A DNA stretch of 54,695 bases. It comes from Bacilli bacterium (lineage in GTDB: Bacteria > Bacillota_I > Bacilli_A > ML615J-28 > CAG-698). Of this stretch, positions 8,825 through 17,449 are shown piece by piece. The first letter of the stretch is position 1. Each line of letters starts with the position of its first letter. Position numbers and translations under genes: made by a program. The notes under the pieces are model-generated. The model did no database searches, was not told the origin of the DNA, and saw only the letters and a program-made list of their open reading frames with translations. Location: positions 1 to 54,695 of the forward strand of contig JAFZWP010000017.1 in assembly GCA_017617065.1 (NCBI GenBank). Reading direction: 5' to 3'.

Positions 8825-8856
8825 GAATGAGCGAATATATATTAAGGAGGTCTATC

Positions 8857-10242
8857 ATGAAAGCAAATGTATCATATCTTGCTAAACATTTTAGTGAGAT
8901 TAAAGAAGAAGTTTTAGTCCAAGGATGGATTAGAACGAATAGAAACCAAAAGGAATTTGGTTTCATAAATTTCAATGATGGAACAAATTTAACAGGAATT
9001 CAAATCGTATACGATAAGAGTTTAGATAATTTTAACGATGTATCTAAATATCGTGTAGGTTGTGCAATTAGCATTACAGGTAAAATTGTTTTAACACCTG
9101 AAGCAAAGCAACCATTTGAAATTCATGCAACAAGCGTTGTGCTAGAAGGTGATTGCCCTAAAGATTATCCAATTCAACCAAAACGTCACACAAGAGAATT
9201 CTTAAGAGAGCAAGCGTATTTAAGACCTAGAACCAACTTATTTAATGCTACTTTTAGAGTTAGAAGCTTACTTGCATATGCAATTCATAATTTCTTTAGA
9301 GAAAGAGAGTTCGTATATGTTCATACACCAATTATTACAGCGAGTGATGCGGAAGGCGCTGGCCAAATGTTCCAAATAACCACTTTAGATTTTGATAACT
9401 TACCATATACAGATGATAAAAAAGTTGATTTTTCTAAAGATTTCTTTGGCCGTCATGCTAATTTAACTGTATCTGGTCAATTAGAAGCTGAAACATATGC
9501 TCTAGCATTTAAGAATGTATATACATTTGGTCCAACATTTAGAGCAGAAAATTCTAATACATTACGTCATGCTTCAGAATTTTGGATGATTGAACCAGAA
9601 ATGGCATTTTGTGATTTAGATGGTGATATGGATATTATTGAAGATATGATTAAGTATGTAATTAGATATATACTTGAAAATGCAAAAGATGAAATGGCAT
9701 TCTTTGATCAGTTTGTAGCACCTGGTAAAATAGAACAATTAAAGGCATTACTTGATTCACATATCGTAAGATTACCTTATACAGAAGCAATTAAAATCTT
9801 TAAAGAATCTGGGCATAATTTTGAAGTAAATATTTCCTACGGAGATGATCTAACTTCAGAACATGAAAAATTCTTAACAGATACATATTTTAAGGCTCCA
9901 GTTTTTGTTACTAACTGGCCAGAAGAGATCAAAGCGTTCTATATGAGAAGTAACGATGATGGTAAAACTGTAGCAGCTGTAGATTTACTTGTTCCAGGAA
10001 GTGGTGAGCTAGTCGGCGGTAGTCAAAGAGAAGAAAGATTAGATGTATTACTTGCAAGAATGAAGAAAATGGGTGTCCCAGAAGATTCAATGTGGTGGTA
10101 CACTAACCTTAGAAAATATGGTGGATGTAAGCATTCAGGGTTTGGTCTAGGATTTGAAAGATTAATAATGTATGTTACTGGTGTAGAAAACATTAGAGAT
10201 GTCTTGCCTTATCCAAGAACTCCTAAAAATTGTGAATTTTAA
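8857..10242 (+). CDS. asnS: Asparaginyl-tRNA synthetase
   Basis: Class IIb aminoacyl-tRNA synthetase that charges tRNA-Asn. The 461-residue protein has an N-terminal OB-fold anticodon domain (VQGWIRTNRNQKEFGFI, about 20-36), motif 2 with FRAENSNTLRHASEFWMIE in mid-protein, and motif 3 GLGFERLIMYVTG near the C-terminus. The start at 8857 is fixed by AAGGAGG at 8844-8850; an in-frame ATG 10 codons earlier lacks a site. It is transcribed alone between its promoter and the 10251-10278 terminator, divergent from dnaX. AspRS is unlikely because the OB-domain and motif 2 sequences are of the AsnRS type. Confidence 0.95.
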   Translation: MKANVSYLAKHFSEIKEEVLVQGWIRTNRNQKEFGFINFNDGTNLTGIQIVYDKSLDNFNDVSKYRVGCAISITGKIVLTPEAKQPFEIHATSVVLEGDCPKDYPIQPKRHTREFLREQAYLRPRTNLFNATFRVRSLLAYAIHNFFREREFVYVHTPIITASDAEGAGQMFQITTLDFDNLPYTDDKKVDFSKDFFGRHANLTVSGQLEAETYALAFKNVYTFGPTFRAENSNTLRHASEFWMIEPEMAFCDLDGDMDIIEDMIKYVIRYILENAKDEMAFFDQFVAPGKIEQLKALLDSHIVRLPYTEAIKIFKESGHNFEVNISYGDDLTSEHEKFLTDTYFKAPVFVTNWPEEIKAFYMRSNDDGKTVAAVDLLVPGSGELVGGSQREERLDVLLARMKKMGVPEDSMWWYTNLRKYGGCKHSGFGLGFERLIMYVTGVENIRDVLPYPRTPKNCEF

Positions 10243-10250
10243 ACATAAAA

Positions 10251-10278
10251 AAAAGACACACTTCGAAGTGTGTCTTTT
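10251..10278. terminator. Bidirectional terminator between asnS and the secreted protein gene
   Basis: A perfect 28-bp palindrome (arm AAAAGACACACTTC) between two convergent genes, with A-runs and T-runs on both sides, so it can stop transcription from either direction. Confidence 0.9.
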
Positions 10279-10294
10279 ACTATTATATTAATTA

Positions 10295-11164
10295 TTAATT
10301 GCTAGCTTCTGTTGCACCAAATGTAACTGTTACAACTAAATCTTCAACATTTGCAGACTTTGCACTTGTACAATTTAAATCTTGACCTTCATACCAAATA
10401 TATACATAAACTGTTAAAGGTGTTCCAGTTGTAGCAGGAATAGATGTAGTTAATACACAGCTAGGTGTTGTTGCATCACCATCAGGTGTTGAAAGTGTAA
10501 CTGCAGCTGTCGTAGGAGTAACTGCAGTAATACCATTATATGATGGTGCTGTTTCACTTAATTGACTATAAACTGGGGCAAATATTTTTGCAGTTGTATC
10601 GTATACAACAGCAACTCTTATTGCCTTTGAAATATCGCTTGCTGGATTAATTAACGCATCATTGTTGCTAGCATCTTTGTGCATAACACTAATGGATTTA
10701 ACATATAAGCTTCCTAAAGCTGTTCCATCTGATTTAATATAGAATGTGTGTTTAACAACTTCAACATGGTTTTCGCTACCTTGTGCGACTGTATTAATAT
10801 TGGCTGCCCTAAATGGAGTAGGTGTAGCTGGAGTGCCAGTGATTTGGCCAGTTGCAGCATCGATATATCCATTAGTTCTTGTTGCGTCAACCGCTGCAAA
10901 GAATGCTGAATCTGCTAACGCTGTTGCTGTTGAAGCAGGAGCAAGCTCTTTAACGCCAGTTAATGCTGAATCAGCAGATATGCCGTATGTTCCTTCGGCT
11001 GCATTTGAAATCATAAGATTTTTAACAGTTTCAGCTTTAATTTCCATTCCTCCAGCTTCTACATTTCTGTTTTCAGCGAACCATGCGAATGTAGCACCAA
11101 CTATCATAATCATAGTTAATCCTAACCACATAAAAGCAATTATAATTTTTCCGTATTTTTTCAT
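10295..11164 (-). CDS. Secreted protein with SipW-dependent-type signal sequence (TasA/CalY-like)
   Basis: A 289-residue exported protein. The N-terminus is a lysine start plus a hydrophobic helix (about 8-26) ending in GATFAWFAENRNVEAGG, which resembles the signal region of SipW-processed TasA/CalY-type proteins (the ATFAWF step). The rest is rich in Ala, Thr, Val and Asn with beta-strand periodicity and no cytoplasmic motif. Near the C-terminus is VYIWYEGQDLNC, a phrase I associate with this protein class. The fibre or matrix role is inferred. ATG is preceded by AAGGAG. The promoter has three direct repeats (see the promoter entry). No sipW homologue is in the window. Confidence 0.65.
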   Translation of the reverse strand: MKKYGKIIIAFMWLGLTMIMIVGATFAWFAENRNVEAGGMEIKAETVKNLMISNAAEGTYGISADSALTGVKELAPASTATALADSAFFAAVDATRTNGYIDAATGQITGTPATPTPFRAANINTVAQGSENHVEVVKHTFYIKSDGTALGSLYVKSISVMHKDASNNDALINPASDISKAIRVAVVYDTTAKIFAPVYSQLSETAPSYNGITAVTPTTAAVTLSTPDGDATTPSCVLTTSIPATTGTPLTVYVYIWYEGQDLNCTSAKSANVEDLVVTVTFGATEASN

Positions 11165-11219
11165 TTTTTTCTCCTTGTTAAAGAATGAATACCTAGTCTT
11201 TTATTCATTTTACACTTAC

Positions 11220-11263
11220 ATTATACTAGAGCTATTATTAATCAACTATTAATCTACTATTAA
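11220..11263 (-). promoter_or_regulatory. Promoter with three 11-bp-spaced TTAATA repeats
   Basis: On the minus strand TATAAT (11220-11225) is preceded, in place of a good -35 box, by three copies of TTAATA at 11236-11241, 11247-11252 and 11258-11263, exactly 11 bp apart. This arrangement is the type bound by PhoB/OmpR-family response regulators. The last copy ends 10 bp before the -10 box. It implies activation of the secreted protein gene by a two-component system. Confidence 0.6.
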
Positions 11264-11274
11264 CAGGACATTAA

Positions 11275-11306
11275 AAAAGAACTATTAATCCTTTAATAGT
11301 TCTTTT
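11275..11306 (-). terminator. Terminator of the trx-nuclease-patatin operon
   Basis: Arms AAAAGAACTATTAA (11275-11288) and its complement (11293-11306) with a 4-nt loop. The patatin stop codon lies within it, and a T-run follows on the minus strand. Confidence 0.85.
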
Positions 11307-12067
11307 ATTTTATCAATATTGCTAGTTCCAAGCTTATAACCAGCTTCATATGCTAGTTTTACGGTCTTAATTTGATATTGTAGGGCGTCTCCGATATCTA
11401 CAGACAAAGTTAAATCGGCTTTTTCTTCTTCTTTTTTATATTTAGCAACAGTGTATTCTAATATATCTGTAGCTCTGATAACTAAGCTTACTAAGTTTTT
11501 GATTTCTTTTTGTGGCCTTACATCACCTAATACATCAACTGCGATAACTAAATCGGCACCCATTGCTCTTGTATATTTAATAGGAACTCTTTCATTAATA
11601 CCGCCATCAACTAATAATCTACCATTATCTTTTAATGGTTCAAATACTATTGGTATACTTGCGCTTGCTCTAACCGCTTTGACTAAATCACCATCTATAT
11701 GCCATACAGTCTCTCCAGCTAGTAAATCATAAGACACACAAGAAAAAGGAATATTTAAGTTTTCAAACGTCTTGCCTTTTAAATATTTACCAATTGCTTT
11801 TTCAAGCTTTGCTCCTTGTGCAAATCCTTTATTATTATATGGAAGAGGATCAAGAGCAATTATATTATAATATTTGATCTTTTTAGCGGCTGCAATCATA
11901 TCATCTGGCGTCATCCCAGCAGCATAACATGCACCTACGATTGCCCCCATTGAACACCCACATATATAGCTAGGTTTTATACCATTTTCATCCAATGCTT
12001 TTAAAAAGCCAATATGAGCAGCGCCCCTTGATCCACCTGAACCTAGAGTTAATCCAAATTTTTTCAT
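11285..12067 (-). CDS. Patatin-like phospholipase family protein
   Basis: Predicted serine lipid acyl hydrolase of the bacterial patatin / RssA-type family, acting on phospholipid or lysophospholipid acyl chains. The 260-residue protein shows the oxyanion loop GSGGSRGAAH (9-18), nucleophile elbow GCSMG (37-41, Ser39) and the catalytic dyad Asp in DGG (154-156). No signal peptide or transmembrane segment is visible, so it is probably cytoplasmic or peripheral on the membrane. Its ATG overlaps the stop of the upstream nuclease gene by one base (TAATG), implying coupled translation. The native substrate is unknown. Confidence 0.88.
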   Translation of the reverse strand: MKKFGLTLGSGGSRGAAHIGFLKALDENGIKPSYICGCSMGAIVGACYAAGMTPDDMIAAAKKIKYYNIIALDPLPYNNKGFAQGAKLEKAIGKYLKGKTFENLNIPFSCVSYDLLAGETVWHIDGDLVKAVRASASIPIVFEPLKDNGRLLVDGGINERVPIKYTRAMGADLVIAVDVLGDVRPQKEIKNLVSLVIRATDILEYTVAKYKKEEEKADLTLSVDIGDALQYQIKTVKLAYEAGYKLGTSNIDKIKELLKD

Positions 12068-13419
12068 TATTCAGGTATACTCCAAATTAAATCAGCTAAG
12101 CTTGGATAATCTATAAATGGATTTCTATTCTTTTGATATGAATAAATTACATTATTTCTATTTCTTTCAAAATCATCTACAGGATCTAATCTATTCCACT
12201 CTAACAATAATGCTAGGTTGCCAAATTCGAATGTTGAAGCGCCATGAGCACTAAATACTAATTCTAAATCTTCTTCACCATTTATATCACCTTCATATCT
12301 AACAGCCATGTAAAATAACATTCTAGCGATATCGCCTTTAACTTCATCGCGAGGTTCAAAATATTCACTTGAGATTTTACAATAACTTGATCCAGGTGCA
12401 TATGTATCATTTTCAATAGTACTAGCTAGACCAAATTCTAGATTTCCTCTATCTTTATTAACACTAACATCAGCTGGTCTAATATGATGAGCATCATGAC
12501 CTGCTATTAATCCTGTATCTCCTCCTAGTTTTGATAGAGGCCATACATGTTCTCTATTCCAACCATCAGGTTCGTTGTTTTGAGCAATTGTCCCACCTTG
12601 ACTTCTACCAGTATATAATAGAATCATTTTGCTAGGATCATTAGGATCAGCATCAGATAAAGGTAAAATAGTTTTAAGTAGCGCATAACTGCCACTTACG
12701 TGATCATCAATTAGATTATGTAATATCGTTTTTATATCACTTACTTCCATTTCTGGTAAGTAACCGATTGTAGAATAATATGTATCGGCAGTTAACACTA
12801 ATTCTTCTACTGTAATTCTAATTCTTTCATCACCGTCTACAGTAATCATAGATGTACCTTTTTTAAGACAAATTAATACATTGTTTTCGTTAATTTTAAT
12901 TACAGTTGGGTCGCTTGATACATATGTAGCATCATTTTCTAAACCAAAAGTATTACCAACATATAAAATAGTTCCAATACTTTCTAAACTACATCTATCA
13001 GTTAAAGCTGCACCACTAAAATCTAAATACTTTTCACTAATTTCTTTATATCCATTTGTCGGTGGATTTTGTTTGCCACCATTATCGCCGCTATTATCAC
13101 CATCTCCAGTTGAAGATGAATTTTCTTTCATGATGATAATTATAGTTTCAGAAAAGTTTTCATATGAAACAGTAACTGCATAATTACCAGGTTTATTAAA
13201 TGAATATGCACGATCTAACATATCTTCACTGACTGGTACATATGTAACTTTATCGCCTTCAGTAATTTTAATTTTGATATCGCTTATATCAAAACTACCA
13301 ATTATATATCCATCAGAATTGCTTTGAATAGAATATGATGGCTTAATATCAGCTTTGCTTTTGCATGCTACAAGACAAATTGATAGCAATAATAATATAT
13401 ATATAAATATCTTTTTCAT
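12067..13419 (-). CDS. Lipoprotein with endonuclease I (His-Me finger) domain
   Basis: A predicted membrane-anchored extracellular nuclease. The N-terminus has a lipoprotein signal with lipobox LVAC (Cys19). Residues about 25-95 form a small beta-rich domain, followed by a Ser/Gly/Asp/Asn-rich linker (about 98-118), a second beta-rich (Ig-like) part, and a C-terminal endonuclease I domain (about 215-445) with EHVWPLS (290-296), DAHHIRPAD (309-317) and NKDRGN (321-326), the His-Me-finger active-site signature. A role in degrading environmental DNA for nutrition is inferred. Start and stop each overlap the neighbours by one base (TAATG), so it is coupled to the thioredoxin and patatin genes. 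Confidence 0.88.
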   Translation of the reverse strand: MKKIFIYILLLLSICLVACKSKADIKPSYSIQSNSDGYIIGSFDISDIKIKITEGDKVTYVPVSEDMLDRAYSFNKPGNYAVTVSYENFSETIIIIMKENSSSTGDGDNSGDNGGKQNPPTNGYKEISEKYLDFSGAALTDRCSLESIGTILYVGNTFGLENDATYVSSDPTVIKINENNVLICLKKGTSMITVDGDERIRITVEELVLTADTYYSTIGYLPEMEVSDIKTILHNLIDDHVSGSYALLKTILPLSDADPNDPSKMILLYTGRSQGGTIAQNNEPDGWNREHVWPLSKLGGDTGLIAGHDAHHIRPADVSVNKDRGNLEFGLASTIENDTYAPGSSYCKISSEYFEPRDEVKGDIARMLFYMAVRYEGDINGEEDLELVFSAHGASTFEFGNLALLLEWNRLDPVDDFERNRNNVIYSYQKNRNPFIDYPSLADLIWSIPE

Positions 13420-13709
13420 TATGATCTATTTATCCAATCTATTAAGATTTGTTTAGAATTATATCCAACTTTACGATCTATTTCTTTTCCACCTTTGATT
13501 AATACTAAAGTAGGAATTGAAAAGATGCCAAATTTATTAGATAATTCTTCCTCTTCATCTACATTAACTTTAATTACATATACTTTATCTTGCAACTCTT
13601 CTTTAATCTCATGAATAATTGGCGCAAGCATTTTACAAGGCCCACACCATTCTGCGTAAAAATCAACTAATACTAATTCATTTTGACTAACGATTTCATT
13701 AAAATTCAT
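13419..13709 (-). CDS. Thioredoxin
   Basis: Cytoplasmic thiol-disulfide reductant of 96 residues, slightly shorter than the usual 105. The redox motif WCGPC is at 21-25, followed by the cis-proline segment SIPTLVLIKGG near 64-74. The start at 13709 is chosen over one 13 codons earlier because it begins the conserved fold and is preceded by GCGGGTG. It is first in an operon with the lipoprotein nuclease and patatin genes, sharing a base at the TAATG junction, and has its own promoter at 13747-13775. No signal peptide is seen, so it does not act outside the cell. Confidence 0.93.
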   Translation of the reverse strand: MNFNEIVSQNELVLVDFYAEWCGPCKMLAPIIHEIKEELQDKVYVIKVNVDEEEELSNKFGIFSIPTLVLIKGGKEIDRKVGYNSKQILIDWINRS

Positions 13710-13746
13710 ACTAACACCCGCTTTTCTTTTATATATAGATATATGC

Positions 13747-13775
13747 ATTATACTAAATTAGATATCTATTTTCAA
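13747..13775 (-). promoter_or_regulatory. Promoter of the thioredoxin operon
   Basis: On the minus strand TTGAAA (13770-13775), a 17-bp spacer and TATAAT (13747-13752), about 38 bp before the thioredoxin start. Confidence 0.75.
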
Positions 13776-13795
13776 GTTATGGGCTTTTTTATATA

Positions 13796-13824
13796 TAAAA
13801 AAACGGGTATTTCTACCCGTTTAG
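13796..13824 (-). terminator. Terminator of ppdK
   Basis: Arms AAACGGGTA (13801-13809) and TACCCGTTT (13814-13822) with a 4-nt loop, followed by T-rich sequence on the minus strand, directly after the ppdK stop. Confidence 0.9.
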
Positions 13825-13830
13825 TTTATA

Positions 13831-16464
13831 TTATTTTCTTGGGAATTTAATTGCAGCTTGTGCAGCAGCAAGTCTAGCAACAGGAACTCTGAATGGAGAG
13901 CATGATACATAGTTTAGACCAGCTTTATGATAGAATTCGATTGAGTGAGGTTCGCCACCTGTTTCACCGCAAACACCGCAGTGTAAATCAGGTCTAGTCT
14001 TTCTACCAAGTTCTACAGCCATATTAACTAATTTACCAACACCCTTTTGGTCGAGAGTTTTGAATGGATCTTCTTCGAAGATCTTTCTGTTGTAGTAATC
14101 TACTAAGAATTTAGTTACATCATCTCTACTAAATCCATATGTCATTTGTGTTAAGTCGTTTGTACCAAATGAGAAGAATTCAGCTTCTGTTGCGATTTCA
14201 TCAGCAAGTAATGCGGCACGTGGAATTTCAATCATTGTACCAACATGATACTTCATATCAATTCCAGCTTCCTTAATTAATTTATCAGCAGTATCGCAAA
14301 TGATACCTTTAACCATCTTTAATTCTTTAACTTCAAGTACTAGTGGAACCATGATTTCAGGAGAAACCATCTTACCAGTTCTCTTAGAAACAGCGATGGC
14401 AGCTTTAATAATAGCTCTAGTTTGCATTTCACAAATTTCTGGATAAGATACGGCAAGTCTACAGCCTCTGTGACCCATCATTGGGTTAAATTCATGTAAG
14501 CTTTCGCATTTAGCTTTAATTTGTTCAACACTTCTACCAGTTGCTTTAGCTAATTCTTCAATCTTATCTTCTTCTTGAGGTAAGAATTCATGTAGAGGTG
14601 GGTCTAGTAAACGTACGTTTACATTCATACCATCCATAATTTCATATAAACCTTCGAAGTCGGCTTGTTGCATTGGTTCAAGTTCTGCTAATGCAGCTTT
14701 TCTTTCTTCTACAGTATCAGCTAAGATCATCTTTCTCATTGAGAAGATTCTATCTTTATCGAAGAACATATGTTCAGTTCTACATAGACCAATTCCTTGA
14801 GCACCAAATAACTTAGCTTGTTTTGCATCTCTTGGAGTATCAGCGTTAGTTCTAACTAATAGATCTCTCTTTTCGTCAACCCATGCCATTAATCTTCCAA
14901 AGTATCCGCTTGATAAATCTGGTTGAACAGTCTTGATTTCACCTAAGTATACTTTACCAGTAGAACCATCAATTGAGAATGTATGGTTTGGACCATATTC
15001 TTTGCCATCAATTGTAACAATTCTTCTTTCTTCATCGATTTGTGCAGCACCGCATCCACAAACGCAGCATTTACCCATTCCACGAGCAACAACTGCAGCG
15101 TGACTAGTCATACCGCCTCTCATAGTAAGGATAGCTTCACTTGCTACCATACCGATGATATCTTCTGGAGATGTTTCGGCTCTAACTAAGATAACTTTTT
15201 CACCATTGTTGTGACGTTTTTCAGCTTCTTCAGCACTAAATGCAAGCTTACCAGTTCCAGCACCAGGACCAGCAGGAAGACCTTCAGCGATTGGTCTAGC
15301 TAATTCTAACTCATTCTTATCAAAGTTTGGTAATAATAATTTATCAAATGATACAGGGTCAATACGAAGTACTGCTTCATCTGGAGTGATTAATCCTTCA
15401 TCAACCATATCACATGCCATCTTTAATGCAGCGGCAGGAGTACGTTTACCATTACGAGTTTGTAAGAAATATAGATTGCCTTCTTCTACAGTAAATTCCA
15501 TATCTTGCATATCGTGATAATGTGCTTCCATAGTCTTAATAGTTTCTACAAACTTATTGTAAACTTCAGGCATTCTGCGTTTTAATTCATCGATATGTAA
15601 TGGAGTTCTAATACCAGCAACAACATCCTCGCCTTGAGCGTTTGGTAAATATTCAGCTGAAATAACTTTTTCACCAGTTCCAGGGTTTCTAGAGAATGCT
15701 ACACCAGTTCCTGATGTTTCACCTTTGTTACCAAATGCCATTGATTGAACGTTAACTGCAGTTCCCCAAGAATATGGAATACCATTCATTCTACGGTAAA
15801 CATTAGCTCTTTCGTTATCCCATGATCTAAATACAGCCTTAACTGCTTCAATTAATTGATCTTTTGGATCAGATGGGAATTCTTCACCAAATACTTTCTT
15901 ATAGTATTCTTTATATTTCTTAACTAATTCTTTTAATTCGCTAGCTGTAACTTGAGTATCTAGTTTGTAACCTTTCTTTTCTTTTAAGTCGTCTAACATC
16001 TTATCCATATCAGTTCTTGGATGACCTTTAGCAATGTTAGTGAACATTAAAACAAATCTACGATAACTATCATATGCAAATCTTTCATTGTTTGTTTCTT
16101 TTGCTAATACTTCTACAGTCTTATCATTTAAACCTAAGTTAAGAATTGTATCCATCATACCAGGCATTGAAACTCTAGCACCTGATCTTACTGATACAAG
16201 AAGTGGATTCTTATCTCCACCAAAATTTTTACCAGTTTTCTTTTCAACTTCTTTAACAGCGGCGAAAATATCATTAACGATATAATCAGGTAACTTCTTT
16301 CCGCTGTCATAATAAAGTGTACAAGCTTCTGTAGTAATAGTGAATCCTTGAGGGATAGGAACACCAATGTGTGTCATTTCAGCTAAACCAGCACCTTTAC
16401 CTCCAAGTAATTCCTTACCTAAGCCATAAGCTTCTTCAAACTGATAAACGTATTTTTTTGGCAT
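13831..16464 (-). CDS. ppdK: Pyruvate, phosphate dikinase
   Basis: Interconverts pyruvate + ATP + Pi and phosphoenolpyruvate + AMP + PPi. In fermentative Firmicutes it often replaces or supplements pyruvate kinase. The 877-residue length is standard. Order: N-terminal ATP-grasp nucleotide domain (about 1-350), central phosphohistidine domain with GGMTSHAAVVARGMGK (around residue 450, catalytic His), and a C-terminal PEP/pyruvate TIM barrel with FGAQGIGLCRTEHMF (around 555) and CGETGGEP (around 840). AAGGAG lies 11 nt before the ATG. Codon use looks like that of a highly expressed gene. It has its own promoter and terminator. Confidence 0.97.
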   Translation of the reverse strand: MPKKYVYQFEEAYGLGKELLGGKGAGLAEMTHIGVPIPQGFTITTEACTLYYDSGKKLPDYIVNDIFAAVKEVEKKTGKNFGGDKNPLLVSVRSGARVSMPGMMDTILNLGLNDKTVEVLAKETNNERFAYDSYRRFVLMFTNIAKGHPRTDMDKMLDDLKEKKGYKLDTQVTASELKELVKKYKEYYKKVFGEEFPSDPKDQLIEAVKAVFRSWDNERANVYRRMNGIPYSWGTAVNVQSMAFGNKGETSGTGVAFSRNPGTGEKVISAEYLPNAQGEDVVAGIRTPLHIDELKRRMPEVYNKFVETIKTMEAHYHDMQDMEFTVEEGNLYFLQTRNGKRTPAAALKMACDMVDEGLITPDEAVLRIDPVSFDKLLLPNFDKNELELARPIAEGLPAGPGAGTGKLAFSAEEAEKRHNNGEKVILVRAETSPEDIIGMVASEAILTMRGGMTSHAAVVARGMGKCCVCGCGAAQIDEERRIVTIDGKEYGPNHTFSIDGSTGKVYLGEIKTVQPDLSSGYFGRLMAWVDEKRDLLVRTNADTPRDAKQAKLFGAQGIGLCRTEHMFFDKDRIFSMRKMILADTVEERKAALAELEPMQQADFEGLYEIMDGMNVNVRLLDPPLHEFLPQEEDKIEELAKATGRSVEQIKAKCESLHEFNPMMGHRGCRLAVSYPEICEMQTRAIIKAAIAVSKRTGKMVSPEIMVPLVLEVKELKMVKGIICDTADKLIKEAGIDMKYHVGTMIEIPRAALLADEIATEAEFFSFGTNDLTQMTYGFSRDDVTKFLVDYYNRKIFEEDPFKTLDQKGVGKLVNMAVELGRKTRPDLHCGVCGETGGEPHSIEFYHKAGLNYVSCSPFRVPVARLAAAQAAIKFPRK

Positions 16465-16521
16465 AATTTTTAAATCTCCTTTTCTTAAAATTTATAAATA
16501 CATTTAAATTATTTACAATTG

Positions 16522-16550
16522 ATTATAACCCAATATACATATATTCGCAA
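16522..16550 (-). promoter_or_regulatory. ppdK promoter
   Basis: On the minus strand TTGCGA (16545-16550), 17 bp, TATAAT (16522-16527). It lies in the 107-bp gap between the TtcA-like gene and ppdK. Confidence 0.65.
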
Positions 16551-16572
16551 GCAAATTAGCGAAACACAGCAA

Positions 16573-17403
16573 TTATTCATCATCGTCTATATCAAGTTCA
16601 TCGTAATAATCACTAAATTTTTCTTTCTTATCGCCTATTTTCCAACCAAGGCAAGCATTTAGGTTTACATTTTCTGCACTACGATAAATATTGATATCTA
16701 CATCTTCAAAATCTTTCTTTAAATTTTTAATTAATTCTTTAACTTCACGCCTTTTACTGCTAAGTTCGCACGATGCTACAGGGCAACCACAGCTCATTGC
16801 GCTAAATTCAGAATAATGCATCCAATTAATGATATCTTTTTCCTTAATTAAGCACATTGGTCTAATTAATTCCATACCTTCAAAATTAGTACTGTGAAGT
16901 TTTGGCATCATTGTATTATATTTACCACCATATAATACATTAATTAAAACTGTTTCAATTACATCATTAAAATGATGACCTAAAGCAATCTTATTACAAC
17001 CTAAAGATCTAGCAAATTCATATAGAAAGCCCCTCCTCATCCTTGCACACATATAACAAGGATGATCTCCTCCTACTTTTTTTGCTACTCTAAATATATC
17101 AGATTCTTTAATAACAATTGGTATATTTAAATATTCACAATTTTCTTTTATTTTGACTAAGTTTTCTTCATTAAAACCTGGATTCATACATATATATACA
17201 ACTTCAAATGGGAAGTCGGAATGCTTATGTAATTCTTGAAAAAGTTTTGCCATTAAAAACGAATCTTTTCCACCCGACATACATACAGCAACTTTATCAC
17301 CCTCTTTTAACATATCATATTCTTGCAATGCATGAATAAATGGTGCATAAAGTTTAGTTCTATATTTTTTAATTATTGATCTTTCAATTTCTTTTAATTC
17401 CAT
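16573..17403 (-). CDS. PP-loop ATPase of the TtcA family (probable tRNA 2-thiolation)
   Basis: Predicted cytoplasmic ATP-pyrophosphatase that activates a tRNA base for sulfur insertion, as TtcA does for cytidine 32. The 276-residue protein has the PP-loop SGGKDS (43-48), a first cysteine pair CYMCARMRRG (C116, C119), then LGHHFNDVIET (141-151), and a second cysteine set MSCGCPVASC (C205, C207, C212). These match the cluster-binding cysteines of TtcA/TtuA-type enzymes. The C-terminus is acidic. AGAGGG precedes the ATG. The exact tRNA target cannot be told from sequence, so no gene symbol is given. Confidence 0.82.
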   Translation of the reverse strand: MELKEIERSIIKKYRTKLYAPFIHALQEYDMLKEGDKVAVCMSGGKDSFLMAKLFQELHKHSDFPFEVVYICMNPGFNEENLVKIKENCEYLNIPIVIKESDIFRVAKKVGGDHPCYMCARMRRGFLYEFARSLGCNKIALGHHFNDVIETVLINVLYGGKYNTMMPKLHSTNFEGMELIRPMCLIKEKDIINWMHYSEFSAMSCGCPVASCELSSKRREVKELIKNLKKDFEDVDINIYRSAENVNLNACLGWKIGDKKEKFSDYYDELDIDDDE

Positions 17404-17423
17404 ATAACCCTCTTATGCATATA

Positions 17424-17449
17424 AAAAGATTGCTTTTAAGCAATCTTTT
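17424..17449 (-). terminator. Terminator of the two-TM membrane protein gene
   Basis: Arms AAAAGATTGCTT and AAGCAATCTTTT with a 2-nt loop, overlapping the stop codon of the upstream minus-strand gene, with a T-run on the minus strand. Confidence 0.85.

Noticed and set aside
8687..8856. SRP RNA gene upstream of dnaX, as in Bacillus
   Set aside because: The 170-bp gap is filled with promoters and leaders for dnaX and asnS, and the conserved GGAA/GNAR tetraloop region of SRP RNA is not visible.
8825..8856. T-box riboswitch before asnS
   Set aside because: The promoter-to-start distance is only about 30 bp, too short for a T-box.
10746..11252. Plus-strand 168-codon frame opposite the secreted protein gene
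   Set aside because: It runs through the promoter and signal sequence of the minus-strand gene, has no start signal, and reflects Ala/Thr-rich codon bias.
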